A program made the translations under genes and the position numbers. DNA of 64,000 nucleotides. It comes from Paenibacillus illinoisensis NBRC 15959. GTDB taxonomy: Bacteria > Bacillota > Bacilli > Paenibacillales > Paenibacillaceae. Each line of letters opens with the position of its first letter. The first letter of the stretch is position 1. The stretch spans positions 271,376 through 335,375 of the forward strand of contig NZ_BIME01000007.1 of the NCBI RefSeq assembly GCF_004000925.1, given 5' to 3'. Below, in pieces: positions 1 through 8,568 of the stretch. Under the pieces are notes generated by a model. The model had not been told where the DNA came from. It searched no databases and saw only the letters and a list, made by a program, of their open reading frames with translations.

Positions 1-195
1 TTCTTTTTTGAGGATGGATTCACTTCCCTCAATCAGCTCCAGCATGGTTTCATTTTCTGTGCCCAGCATGGCAATTTGCCGCCCACGACTTTCGAATTGA
101 CGCTGGATTGGAAGCCCGAGCATGCCGTGGTAGAACCCAAGCGAGGCTTCCAAATTGCGCACCCGAAGCGTGATCCAGTTTAATTTGATCAACAT
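1..195 (-). CDS. VOC (glyoxalase/bleomycin-resistance) family protein, partial
   Basis: The first 65 codons of a gene running off the left edge. The start reads MLIKLNWITLRVRNLEASLG, the typical opening of vicinal-oxygen-chelate proteins, in which a first beta strand is followed by the NLEASLGFYHGMLGLP segment. An AAAGGAGAG ribosome binding site lies 8-9 bases upstream of the ATG at 193-195. Members of this superfamily include glyoxalases, dioxygenases and antibiotic-binding proteins; the visible part cannot tell which. The metal ligand in the second half-module is outside the window. The gene is oriented away from the alkaline phosphatase terminator that follows. Confidence 0.8.
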   Translation of the reverse strand, partial: MLIKLNWITLRVRNLEASLGFYHGMLGLPIQRQFESRGRQIAMLGTENETMLELIEGSESILKKE

Positions 196-283
196 GGGTG
201 AATCTCTCCTTTTTGTCTCCTATATATCAATGTTACGTCCATTATACGACAAGCAAGGAGGGTGTACCCATCCTTGTCTGTGA

Positions 284-316
284 ACAACAAAAATAGCTGC
301 CGAAATATTCGGCAGC
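284..316 (-). terminator. Intrinsic terminator of the alkaline phosphatase gene
   Basis: A perfect 9-bp stem (GCTGCCGAA / TTCGGCAGC, 296-316) with a 3-base loop is followed on the minus strand by a T-rich tract (284-295). It lies 90 bases past the phosphatase stop codon. Confidence 0.75.
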
Positions 317-406
317 CCAATGATATAATTCCGGTTGAAACTTTATAAACCGCTACGCTTTCCCATTATGTGTGTTTGGTTTATAAGCGCAGACCATCTT
401 TCAAAC

Positions 407-2059
407 TTACTGAATCAGATCCACTGCACCCTGTGGTACAAAAGCATCTACCCCGTTATACACGATTACGCCTTCCAGCGCAGTCTTTTTGCCGTTAACC
501 AGCGCAATATTTTTGTAGATTTGCAGTTCTACTTTAGTGCTGCCTTTGGTAACCAGAATCTTAGGATTTTTGGCATCTGTCAGATCCAGCTTGTACGTAG
601 CGCCTTTGGCTGTGAATGCTTGTTTGGCAGGAACAAACAGCTGTTTGCTCACGCTATCCAGCTCTAGATTCAATACGCGCGCCATATATTTAGCCACATC
701 CGTATTGTCGATTACGCCGAATGGACGGTCATTGTTCGGAGCATACGTGTAGAGCACAACGTCTCCGCCTGTGTGACCACCAGTTGTCCAGCCAATGCCT
801 GCGCGTTTGCTGATCATTGGTCCGATGGCGTAGTTCAGGCTGCCTGGCTCGGCTGCCTTAATGGTAGCGATCTCCTCGGATGTCAGGTCGGAAATGCCAT
901 AGTATTGTTTCATGACAGCTTTGATATTGGTGCGTTTGGCATTCAGCTTCGCTTCCACGCCTTCACCTGTCAGCTTGGCCTTTTTCAAAGGTCCGATAAA
1001 TGTGGACAATGGTTCTTTGTCATAGGTGCCCGTTGTTGCATTGTTACCGATCGTGAGACCGCCGTTACCGTGGTCCGTTACTGCCACAACAGCTGTCTCT
1101 CCATCTGCTTTGGCAAAATCCATGGCTACTTTTACAGCATCATCAAATGCCAGCACGTCACTGATAATTCCGATCGGATCGTTGGCATGCGCAGCCCAGT
1201 CCACTTTGCTGCCTTCAACCATGAGGAAGAAACCGTCTTCGTCTTTGGACAGAACATCAATGGCTTTGGAAGTCATTTCAGCAAGGCTTGGTTGCTTGGC
1301 AGGGTCACGGTCCATATCATAAGCCATGCCTGCAGGTGCGAACATTCCCCACAGTTTACCGGAGTTTGAGGCATTCATGGCAGCCGGTGTGGTCACGTAA
1401 TCGTAACCGAGTGCTTTAATAGAAGAGACCAGATTTTCACCGTCTTTGCGACCCGCCGGCTCAAGGTAGCGACTTCCGCCGCCCAAAACAACATCGAGGC
1501 CGTTATATACTTGCTGTTTGCTGAGTGCGTCGTAATTTTTGCGATCCGGATAGTGGGCAGAGAAGTCTGCCGGTGTAGCGTGCATAATCTCGGAGGTGGC
1601 TACAATGCCGGTTGCCTTGCCTGCCAATTTGGATGCCTCCAACACGGATGCAACGGGTTTCTTGGCATCTCCAGGCGCGATAGCCTTCTGTCCAGGCATG
1701 GTTGCCTTGTCTGGCAGTACGCCAACATATCCTGTATGTGATTTATAACCTGTAGCAAAAGCCGTTCCCGCAGGAGCCGAGTCCGCAATCGGAGCATCCG
1801 CGGAGTGTGTGCGAACCATACCGCTTGCCATGGAATCCAGAGTCAGGGAGGACCCTTTGTACCAGCGGGCCAGTGCAGTGGCATCGTTAGCCATACCGTC
1901 CGGAATCAGGATAATGACATTTTTGATCGGTGATGATGATGCGGGTGCAGCAGTGTCGTCAGCAGCCCATGCTGCGCTGCTTCCTCCCAGCGTAGCTGTA
2001 ACAACTGTTGTAACCGCGAGCATCATTTTGGCCGCACGGGCATTGAACCGGTTTAACAT
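407..2059 (-). CDS. Secreted alkaline phosphatase with C-terminal copper-amine-oxidase-like domain
   Basis: A phosphomonoesterase of the PhoA superfamily, 550 residues, probably releasing phosphate outside the cell. A signal peptide covers about residues 1-33 (cleavage near AWA/AD). The metal-site Asp is in IPDGMAND (D54). The active-site serine is in the DSAPAGTAFATG segment (D93-S94). Later metal ligands are visible in WAAHANDP, VTDHGNGG and TTGGHTGGD. The last 75 or so residues (VPAKQAFTAKGATYKLDL onward) resemble the copper-amine-oxidase N-terminal-like domain that Paenibacillus often attaches to secreted proteins. The ATG has an AGGAGG site 7 bases upstream. A run of Pho-box-like repeats sits about 75-100 bases upstream, suggesting PhoP control under phosphate starvation. 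Function is well supported; the role of the C-terminal domain is inferred. Confidence 0.93.
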   Translation of the reverse strand: MLNRFNARAAKMMLAVTTVVTATLGGSSAAWAADDTAAPASSSPIKNVIILIPDGMANDATALARWYKGSSLTLDSMASGMVRTHSADAPIADSAPAGTAFATGYKSHTGYVGVLPDKATMPGQKAIAPGDAKKPVASVLEASKLAGKATGIVATSEIMHATPADFSAHYPDRKNYDALSKQQVYNGLDVVLGGGSRYLEPAGRKDGENLVSSIKALGYDYVTTPAAMNASNSGKLWGMFAPAGMAYDMDRDPAKQPSLAEMTSKAIDVLSKDEDGFFLMVEGSKVDWAAHANDPIGIISDVLAFDDAVKVAMDFAKADGETAVVAVTDHGNGGLTIGNNATTGTYDKEPLSTFIGPLKKAKLTGEGVEAKLNAKRTNIKAVMKQYYGISDLTSEEIATIKAAEPGSLNYAIGPMISKRAGIGWTTGGHTGGDVVLYTYAPNNDRPFGVIDNTDVAKYMARVLNLELDSVSKQLFVPAKQAFTAKGATYKLDLTDAKNPKILVTKGSTKVELQIYKNIALVNGKKTALEGVIVYNGVDAFVPQGAVDLIQ

Positions 2060-2132
2060 GAATACATCCTCCTAAAATAGATATGTATAGTTTGGTATCC
2101 AAAAACCAGTGTATACAACAATTGCTAAACGA

Positions 2133-2160
2133 ACGTAAGGAATGGGTTAACTAAATGTAA
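2133..2160 (-). promoter_or_regulatory. Candidate Pho box upstream of alkaline phosphatase
   Basis: On the minus strand the hexamers TTTACA, TTAACC and CTTACG occur with 5-base spacers, an 11-bp period. PhoP of Bacillus binds direct repeats of TT(A/T/C)ACA with about this spacing. A TATACA -10-like hexamer follows 18 bases later. The third repeat is poor, so this is a candidate only. Confidence 0.4.
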
Positions 2161-2295
2161 AATTTACGATTATGATGCTTAATCAGGAATGAGAGGGTGT
2201 AAGCCATGGTTGAGATGAAGAGGTTTACAGCGGAACCTCAGTTCGGTATGATTTTTGTATAAACGATGTTGCGTTGGACAAGGGGATGTGAGTGC

Positions 2296-3600
2296 ATGTA
2301 CCGAATCGGAATTGTAGGACCGAAGCCGTCCATTGAGCGGACCATGCGTGCTGTGGAGGGGCAGGAGCTGGAGGCTCATTTTGAGTTGTATCCCTATGAA
2401 CATGCGCGCGAGACGGGCGAGATTATTACGAGGAACCGCGAGAAAGTACACGGGTGGGTCTTTACGGGTCCCATTCCTTATCTGACAGCCCAGGACGTCT
2501 TGCATGAAAAAGAACATGCCATCTACTGCCCGCCTACCGGGGCCAGCTTGTACAAAGCCATGCTGCAAGCCATTTATACACTGGACAATCCGGTGAAGGA
2601 AATCTCCATTGATATGACGGGGAATGAAAGCTGGGGGCTGATGGACAGTCTTGAGGAATTGAATTTCTCGGATGAGCAACTGCGAAAATACGTTTTTTCC
2701 ACCGATTACGATGTCGAAGACATGATCCAATTCCACGTTCGTCACTGGGAGGAAGGGCAGACCAAGGCAGCGATTACCTGTCTGTACGCTGTATATGAAG
2801 GATTACTTCAGAGAGGGGTCCCAGTCTTCAAGATTGATTCCACCAAGCTGGAGACGGTGCAAGCGGTACGAATGCTGATTGAGCAGATTCGCAGTTCTGC
2901 ATTCAAAGACAGCCAGATTGGCGTGTTAATGGTTGAGATTGAAGGGTGGCATGCAGCCGGTGAACAATCGACGGAACGGTATCAGTTGCAGCATATGGAG
3001 CTCAAGATCAAAGGCATCCTCCTGCGTCATTGTGAACAAATCGATGGTTCCCTTCACCAGGATGGTACAGGACGATATCTGATGTATGGTTCCAGGGGTG
3101 GAATGGCCCGTAACATGGAATCGCTGCATACAGCGATGCACCAGCTTGAGCTGGATACGGATCTGCTTTCCTTTGCCGGGATCGGGTTTGGTGAAACTGC
3201 ATTTGATGCAGAGCGTCATGCCCGGAAGGCGATCCAATATGCCAAGGACGATGAAGCTGGACGTGTGATTGTCTATGAGACGGATGGGACGATTGTGGAG
3301 GCAGCGGGTGAGGATCAGGAATTATCCTATGAGATGTATTCAAGTGACACCGAATTGCTCGAACAGTTGAACAAGGCAGGGGTTAGCATTCGTACGTTTC
3401 AGAAACTGAAGGCATACATACGCCGGATGGGCAAAGAAGAATTTACGGCCAGTGAACTGGCATCAGGATTATCAATGACCATCAGGCACGTACAGCGAAT
3501 TCTCGGCAGTCTTACGGCATACTCCCTGGCTGAAATCACGGGAAATGAGCTGAATACCCGCAGAGGACGGCCAAGTAACCGATATCGGCTGCTGCGTTAG
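2296..3600 (+). CDS. Transcriptional regulator linked to AbgT/AbgA-type genes
   Basis: A 434-residue protein that I do not recognise as a named family. The C-terminus (about 380-434) looks like a winged or helix-turn-helix DNA-binding domain: ELASGLSMTIRHVQRILGSL followed by a basic RRGRPSNRYRLLR tail. The middle (about 210-350) has alternating strands and helices that resemble a degenerate nucleotide-cyclase or GGDEF-like fold, without catalytic motifs. The N-terminal 150 residues look like a ligand-binding alpha/beta domain. The start at 2296 has an AGGGGA site 9 bases upstream and is preferred over an in-frame ATG at 2266. It precedes the AbgT and amidohydrolase genes on the same strand, so control of those genes is likely but inferred. 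In E. coli the corresponding regulator AbgR is a LysR protein, so this would be a different solution. Confidence 0.7.
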   Translation: MYRIGIVGPKPSIERTMRAVEGQELEAHFELYPYEHARETGEIITRNREKVHGWVFTGPIPYLTAQDVLHEKEHAIYCPPTGASLYKAMLQAIYTLDNPVKEISIDMTGNESWGLMDSLEELNFSDEQLRKYVFSTDYDVEDMIQFHVRHWEEGQTKAAITCLYAVYEGLLQRGVPVFKIDSTKLETVQAVRMLIEQIRSSAFKDSQIGVLMVEIEGWHAAGEQSTERYQLQHMELKIKGILLRHCEQIDGSLHQDGTGRYLMYGSRGGMARNMESLHTAMHQLELDTDLLSFAGIGFGETAFDAERHARKAIQYAKDDEAGRVIVYETDGTIVEAAGEDQELSYEMYSSDTELLEQLNKAGVSIRTFQKLKAYIRRMGKEEFTASELASGLSMTIRHVQRILGSLTAYSLAEITGNELNTRRGRPSNRYRLLR

Positions 3601-3627
3601 ATTTACGAACATAGAGTCGGAATAAGG

Positions 3628-3703
3628 ATACCGATGTTGCAACCTTAGCTCTCATGTCCACTCCTGGTGGACAATGTGAACGGGCTGCAGATCGGTATTT
3701 TTT
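3628..3703 (+). terminator. Terminator with an unusually elaborate two-stem structure
   Basis: An outer 8-bp stem (ATACCGAT at 3628-3635, ATCGGTAT at 3691-3698) is followed by TTTTTT. Enclosed in it is a perfect 7-bp hairpin (TGTCCAC at 3655-3661, GTGGACA at 3667-3673). It lies between the regulator and the AbgT promoter. Most simply it ends the regulator transcript. The 55-base interior is larger than a terminator needs. Confidence 0.55.
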
Positions 3704-3734
3704 ATGTTTAGTGTCAAAATACATAACATAAGTA

Positions 3735-3764
3735 TTGAGTTTTGTATGGAGTTAATTATATAAT
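3735..3764 (+). promoter_or_regulatory. SigA-type promoter for the abgT-abgA pair
   Basis: TTGAGT (3735-3740), an 18-base spacer and a perfect TATAAT (3759-3764) lie 60 bases before the AbgT start. Confidence 0.6.
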
Positions 3765-3823
3765 GTCCTAAAATTACGACAATTTCGTTAAATGTACGTT
3801 AATAACACTCAGGGGGTATTTGC

Positions 3824-5338
3824 ATGGTGAAAGCGGAAAGGCAGGAGAATACAGGACTTTTTGGTTGGGTAGAGAAAGTGGGGAACAAGCTTCCCAATCC
3901 GTTTTTATTGTTTATCTATCTCATTGTTGCCCTGATGTTTGCTACCCTTATACTGTCGTTCTTTAACGCGACAGCACATAACCCGATTGATGGAGAGAAG
4001 GTTCAGGTCAAAAACCTGCTGAGCCGAGAGGGAATACAGTGGCTGCTGCCGAATGTGGTAAAGAACTTTGCTGATTTTAAACCACTTGCTTCGATTCTGG
4101 CACTGGTACTCGGAATTGGTCTCGCTGAGAAAGTAGGTCTTCTGGAAGCAGTCATGCGCAAAATGGCTGTTCGGGTGCCCGCCCGTTATGCCAGCTATCT
4201 GGTCATTTTCATTGCATTCTTCAGTCATGTGTCTTCTGATGCTGCGCTTGTCATCATGCCTCCGCTCGGAGCATTAATTTTTCTCGCTGTAGGCAGACAT
4301 CCAATTGCCGGATTGATCGCAGCCATTGCCGGCGTTGGTGCTGGTTTCACCGCAAATATGCTGATTGTGACTACGGATGTATTGCTGTCAGGCATCAGTA
4401 CCGAAATTGCCGCCTCGGTAGATCCAAATGTGGGTGTTACGGTCTTGGATAACTGGTACTTCATGTCCGCGTCTGTCATTGTGATGACACTGGTTGCAGG
4501 TTTTATGACCGACAAATTCCTGGAACCGCGCCTTGGCACATATGAAGGGGAACGTGTGTACAAGCTGGAAGCTCCAACACCTGAAGAAAACCGGGCACTG
4601 CGTGCAGCCGGTATTGCCGCCCTTATTTTTATCGCTGTCATCGCGTTTATGGTGGTACCTTCGAATGGCATTCTTCGCAATCCGGAAACAGGCAGTGTGA
4701 TGGGTTCGCCTTTTCTTGCAGGGATTGTGCCTGTCATTTTACTGTTCTTCTTCACCGTAGCACTAACTTACGGCATTAAACTGAAAGTGATTCGGAACCA
4801 GAATGATCTGCCGAAATTGCTGATTGAACCGATCAAAACGATGGCAGGTTTCATTGTGATGGTCTTCCCGCTATCCCAATTCGTGGCGATGTTCAACTGG
4901 AGCAACATGGGTAAGTTTCTGGCACTGACTATCACGGATCTGCTTGAAAAAACGGGTATTAATGGCATCCCGGTGGTGATTGGACTGATCTTCCTGTCTG
5001 CGTTGCTAACGATGTTTATCGCAAGTGGATCAGCGATCTGGTCCATTCTGGCTCCGGTGTTTATCCCGATGATGATGCTGCTTGGATTCCATCCGGCGTT
5101 CACTCAAGTCATTTTCCGGGTATCCGACTCGGTTATTATTCCACTCGCCCCGGTATCGCCTTTTGTACCCTTGTTCGTCGGATTTTTGCAGGAGTACCGC
5201 AAGGATGCCAAGCTCGGGACGTATTATTCCTTGATTTTGCCATATTCCATTGCATTCTTCTCCGTCTGGGTCGTCATGGTCATTCTCTGGTACGTCTTCA
5301 ACCTGCCACTTGGCCCGGGAGTTCACGCCAGATTATAG
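3824..5338 (+). CDS. abgT: AbgT family transporter (p-aminobenzoyl-glutamate type)
   Basis: A 504-residue polytopic membrane protein of the AbgT family. E. coli AbgT imports the folate breakdown product p-aminobenzoyl-glutamate; some relatives export sulfonamides. The N-terminus (GLFGWVEKVGNKLPNPFLLF) and the internal segments HVSSDAALVIMPPLGA, GVGAGFTANMLI and ASGSAIWSILAPVFIPMMMLLG are characteristic. Length matches the family (about 500). The ATG has a CAGGGGG site 7 bases upstream. Only 47 bases separate it from the AbgA-like hydrolase, so the two form an operon that would import and cleave an acyl-glutamate or similar amide. Substrate is inferred from family and neighbour. Confidence 0.88.
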   Translation: MVKAERQENTGLFGWVEKVGNKLPNPFLLFIYLIVALMFATLILSFFNATAHNPIDGEKVQVKNLLSREGIQWLLPNVVKNFADFKPLASILALVLGIGLAEKVGLLEAVMRKMAVRVPARYASYLVIFIAFFSHVSSDAALVIMPPLGALIFLAVGRHPIAGLIAAIAGVGAGFTANMLIVTTDVLLSGISTEIAASVDPNVGVTVLDNWYFMSASVIVMTLVAGFMTDKFLEPRLGTYEGERVYKLEAPTPEENRALRAAGIAALIFIAVIAFMVVPSNGILRNPETGSVMGSPFLAGIVPVILLFFFTVALTYGIKLKVIRNQNDLPKLLIEPIKTMAGFIVMVFPLSQFVAMFNWSNMGKFLALTITDLLEKTGINGIPVVIGLIFLSALLTMFIASGSAIWSILAPVFIPMMMLLGFHPAFTQVIFRVSDSVIIPLAPVSPFVPLFVGFLQEYRKDAKLGTYYSLILPYSIAFFSVWVVMVILWYVFNLPLGPGVHARL

Positions 5339-5385
5339 AAGATGGACTGATTCGGAAATAAGAGAGTTGAGAGAGGGGAACCGAT

Positions 5386-6642
5386 ATGATCGACATTATC
5401 GCGCTTCGAAGAGAGCTGCATCAATATCCCGAATTGGGATTCACGGAATTTCGTACCGCTACGAAAGTTGTACAGATGTTAACAGCGTTAGGCTATCGTG
5501 TGACGTATGGAAAAGATGCCATTGATGACACGTCCCGGCGGGGGCTGCCCAAACCGGAAGTACTGGAAGATGCCTATCAGCGTGCTCTTCAGGAAGGAGC
5601 GGACCCCGCTATCGTGGAACAGATGCGCGGCGGATTTACCGCTGTTGTCGCCGAGCTGGATGGAATTCAGGAAGGGTCGACAACGGCATTTCGCTTCGAC
5701 ATGGATGCACTGCCGATTCGTGAAAGCGGGCAGGACAAGCACGTGCCACAGTCGGGGCAGTTCCGCTCGAAACATGAAGGCATCATGCACGCATGCGCAC
5801 ATGACGGGCATACCAGCATTGGTCTAGCACTGGCAGAACGGTTAAGCGACCGACAATTCGCCGGGACGGTTCGTCTGCTGTTCCAGCCTGCCGAAGAGGG
5901 AGTACGCGGTGCATATGCCATGGTGGAAAAAGGCATGCTGGATCAGGTGGATCGCCTGTTCTGCATGCATCTCGGCACTGACGTATCATCCGGTCATGTC
6001 AAAGGGGCCTCCGCTGGTTTCCTGGCAACGACGAAGCTGGAAGCGCACTTTACGGGGGTATCCTCGCATGCGGGAGCTTCACCTGAAGAAGGGCGGAATG
6101 CGCTGCTTGGTGCGGCAACTGCCATGTTAAACATTCATGCCCTGCCAAGATTCAGTACAGCCGATACACGGATCAATGTGGGCATTTTGGAAGGAGGAAC
6201 TGGCGCGAACATCATTGCCGAGCACGCTCGCATGGTGATTGAGACGCGTTCCACGAAGGAAGAAACGAATCTTGAACTGGAGCGGCGTGTGCGTCAGATT
6301 CTGGAGCATAGTGCAGCCATGCATGAGTTAAGGGTTACCGTTGAGATTGTAGGCGGAGCTATTCCGATCAGGTGTGATATGGAACTTGCGGAGCTTGCCG
6401 TGAAGAAGGCAGAAGGGATATCCGGAATAAGACATGCTGAAGCGATCTCGGATGGCGCTGCTCTGGGAAGCGAGGATGCCAGCTATATGATCAAACGTGT
6501 ACAGGAGCAGGGTGGACTTGCCACGTATATGATTGTGGGCAGTGACCTGCCCGCACCCCACCACCATCCTGAATTCGATATCGATGAAGCGGTTCTCGCG
6601 CCGGCGGTGGAATGGCTGGAACGATTGGCTCGCAGCGTTTAA
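5386..6642 (+). CDS. abgA: M20 family amidohydrolase, AbgA-like
   Basis: A 418-residue M20 metallopeptidase, probably cytoplasmic, that would release an amine from an N-acyl amino acid; AbgA is the A subunit of p-aminobenzoyl-glutamate hydrolase. Metal-site motifs are visible: RFDMDALPI, HACAHDGHTSIGLAL, QPAEEGVRGAYAM, and the late GSEDASYM and PHHHPEFD segments. The dimerisation-domain segment SSHAGASPEEGRNAL is intact. Length fits AbgA (about 430). A GAGAGGGG site precedes the ATG. Its partner transporter lies directly upstream. E. coli needs a second subunit, AbgB, and no abgB is present here, so the enzyme may act alone or on a different substrate. Confidence 0.85.
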   Translation: MIDIIALRRELHQYPELGFTEFRTATKVVQMLTALGYRVTYGKDAIDDTSRRGLPKPEVLEDAYQRALQEGADPAIVEQMRGGFTAVVAELDGIQEGSTTAFRFDMDALPIRESGQDKHVPQSGQFRSKHEGIMHACAHDGHTSIGLALAERLSDRQFAGTVRLLFQPAEEGVRGAYAMVEKGMLDQVDRLFCMHLGTDVSSGHVKGASAGFLATTKLEAHFTGVSSHAGASPEEGRNALLGAATAMLNIHALPRFSTADTRINVGILEGGTGANIIAEHARMVIETRSTKEETNLELERRVRQILEHSAAMHELRVTVEIVGGAIPIRCDMELAELAVKKAEGISGIRHAEAISDGAALGSEDASYMIKRVQEQGGLATYMIVGSDLPAPHHHPEFDIDEAVLAPAVEWLERLARSV

Positions 6643-6674
6643 AGCAGCAGAGATGGCACATTAGCAGGCAACAA

Positions 6675-6711
6675 AAAAGGACATGAGAGCGTGATGCTCT
6701 CATGTCCTTTT
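6675..6711. terminator. Bidirectional terminator between convergent genes
   Basis: A 16-bp perfect stem (6675-6690 with 6696-6711) with a 5-base loop, flanked by A and T tracts on both sides. It serves abgA on the plus strand and the beta-propeller gene on the minus strand. A second 13-bp inverted repeat (6729-6741 with 6758-6770), without a T tract, lies just beyond the stop codon of the minus-strand gene. Confidence 0.8.
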
Positions 6712-6774
6712 GAGATTTCGTGGACTCGGTATGCAGCAGGCAGCTGCTGGAACAGCCGCCTGCTGCATACTGAA

Positions 6775-8358
6775 TTATTTTTTCTCAAAAAAGCTAAGTG
6801 TCCCTGTGCTCTCATCCGCACTAACAAATACGCTGCGGCCGTTAACCCGGTGGATTCCTTCCGGTGACTCACCAGCTGTCGGAATCAGGCCAAGGTAGGC
6901 AGGGTTTACCGGGTCAGCGAGATCGAAGAACAAAATGGCATCGGCCCGTTCAGAGGCTACGGCAGCATAGGTTGTGCCGTCTACAGTGGATACCGTCAGA
7001 TTTTCGACCTCACTGCCTTTGTTGGGACTGCGATCATCCGGATATAAACCAACCTTGGCGGTTGCATCATCGATCAGGTTTTGGCTGTCATATACCCGCT
7101 TGCTCTGCAAATCCCAGACGGCGATATTGCGTCCGCCTGCTTTAACACCATCGTCAAACTCGTCTTTGCCCAAGTCGCCTTCATTGGCAGTCAGCAGGTA
7201 TTTGCCATCTGCAGAGAATGCAATACCGTCTGGCTCATAGCGGGCTGTCAGGCTCTCGGTGAACTGAATGACACCGTCATCGTTCAGATCGGCTTGATGT
7301 GAGGTAGTACCAAGCGAGAAGATCGAGCTGATCTGTTTCGTTTGCAGGTCGATGATGGCAATGACATTGTTCTCCTGCAATGTAACAGCTGCGGTTTTGC
7401 TGTCCGGGCTGATGGCAACATACTCTGGCTGCGGGTCATGCGGATAGCTTGCACCGCTCACATCTTCCAGAGACACAGGCAGGTTGGTTACCTCTCCTTC
7501 AAGGACGTTTCCGCCGGCAAACGATACAATCATGATGCTGCCTGGGCGTTTGGCATTAGGGTAATCGATCTCGTCCGCAGCCTTGTTCAGTTCTTCATCT
7601 TCGATTGCGATCACGGCTTGCAATCCATCCGGGGATAATGCGATGGAGTCTGGCCCGACCCCAAGCTCATACGTCTTCACGGTTTTGTAGGTTGCAAGAT
7701 CAACAACCGCCAGTAGCCCCTTGTTCGCCTCGGTATCTGTATCGCCGGTACGAATAACGGCGAGGCCATATTTGCCGTCCTTGGATACGGTTACGCTAGT
7801 TACCTCTGCTTTGGCAGAGAGATCATGGAAGCTGACGGTTTTCAGAACGTTCACGTTGTTCAGATCAGCAATATCCAGCACGGAAATGCTGCCATTGTCT
7901 GCTTCAGTTACGAGGAGGCGCTGACCGTCCGGGGTAGAGGCAGCGATTTCGGCTTTGCCGCTTGGCATCTGGAAGGCCGCTGTCTGTTCAAATCCGGTTT
8001 TATTTTGGCGCAGGATCACCTGATCCGTAATCCGTTTCAACGTTTGTGGGGAAACGTATGTCGTTCCTTTCGTAACATAACTTTTGCTGTCCAGCTGCGT
8101 TTGTACCCCGTTAATGGTAGCTGTAGCTGTTCCGACCGGAAGCTGCACTCGGACTTCACCCAACTGGATGTCGGCACTGCGACTGCTGCTGTCCCAAGTG
8201 ACGGTTCCCTGCATATTTTGAATGGCTGTTCGTAGTACGACATGATTAGTAGATTCGGATGCGCTTGCCGCATGAACCATCGATGTGTAGCTGGCTGCTC
8301 CTGCGCCGAGTATAGCTGTCATGGACAAAACGGCGAGCCATTGATTTCTCTTTTTCAC
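6775..8358 (-). CDS. Secreted choice-of-anchor-I-like beta-propeller protein with copper-amine-oxidase-like N-domain
   Basis: A 527-residue exported protein. The signal peptide runs to about residue 31 (VHA/ASA). Residues 35-115 resemble the copper-amine-oxidase N-terminal-like domain (GVQTQLDSKSYVTKGTTYVSPQTL). The rest is a seven-bladed-type propeller with repeated blade motifs such as TPDGQRLLVTEADNGSISVLDI, LSPDGLQAVIAIEDEE and SADGKYLLTANEGDLGKDEF. The last part (ERADAILFFDLADPVNPAYL, AGESPEGIHRVNGRSVFVSADE) matches the choice-of-anchor I or esterase-like propeller family seen in phytase- and alkaline-phosphatase-related secreted proteins. The start is GTG with AAAGGGG upstream. The enzymatic role is unknown; surface binding or a phosphatase-like activity are possible. 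Confidence 0.8.
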   Translation of the reverse strand: MKKRNQWLAVLSMTAILGAGAASYTSMVHAASASESTNHVVLRTAIQNMQGTVTWDSSSRSADIQLGEVRVQLPVGTATATINGVQTQLDSKSYVTKGTTYVSPQTLKRITDQVILRQNKTGFEQTAAFQMPSGKAEIAASTPDGQRLLVTEADNGSISVLDIADLNNVNVLKTVSFHDLSAKAEVTSVTVSKDGKYGLAVIRTGDTDTEANKGLLAVVDLATYKTVKTYELGVGPDSIALSPDGLQAVIAIEDEELNKAADEIDYPNAKRPGSIMIVSFAGGNVLEGEVTNLPVSLEDVSGASYPHDPQPEYVAISPDSKTAAVTLQENNVIAIIDLQTKQISSIFSLGTTSHQADLNDDGVIQFTESLTARYEPDGIAFSADGKYLLTANEGDLGKDEFDDGVKAGGRNIAVWDLQSKRVYDSQNLIDDATAKVGLYPDDRSPNKGSEVENLTVSTVDGTTYAAVASERADAILFFDLADPVNPAYLGLIPTAGESPEGIHRVNGRSVFVSADESTGTLSFFEKK

Positions 8359-8488
8359 AGTTCCAGATCCCCTTTACCGATTCATGGTTGATAGTATGTA
8401 CAATTGTTTTAGTATAGGGGCGAATTGTTAAGCCGAGGTTAGCGAACTAAAGCAGTTTTGTAAAAATATCGAGTAATGACATCCAAGT

Positions 8489-8531
8489 GAAAAAAGCCTA
8501 CTGGCAGAGCAGAGCTCAGTCCAATAGGCTT
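8489..8531 (-). terminator. Intrinsic terminator of the SDR gene
   Basis: On the minus strand, AAGCCTATTGG pairs with CCAGTAGGCTT (one mismatch) and is followed by six T residues (plus-strand A run 8489-8495). Confidence 0.7.
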
Positions 8532-8568
8532 TACTTGGTATATGGAAACCATGTGGAAATGTACAGAC

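Noticed and set aside
3628..3703. THF riboswitch in front of the folate-related abgT gene.
   Set aside because: The conserved GGAGAGTAG and following blocks of that class are not present, and the element lies before, not after, the abgT promoter.
4225..5326. Long minus-strand frames in the AbgT gene.
   Set aside because: They are antisense shadows of a membrane protein gene with regular codon bias.
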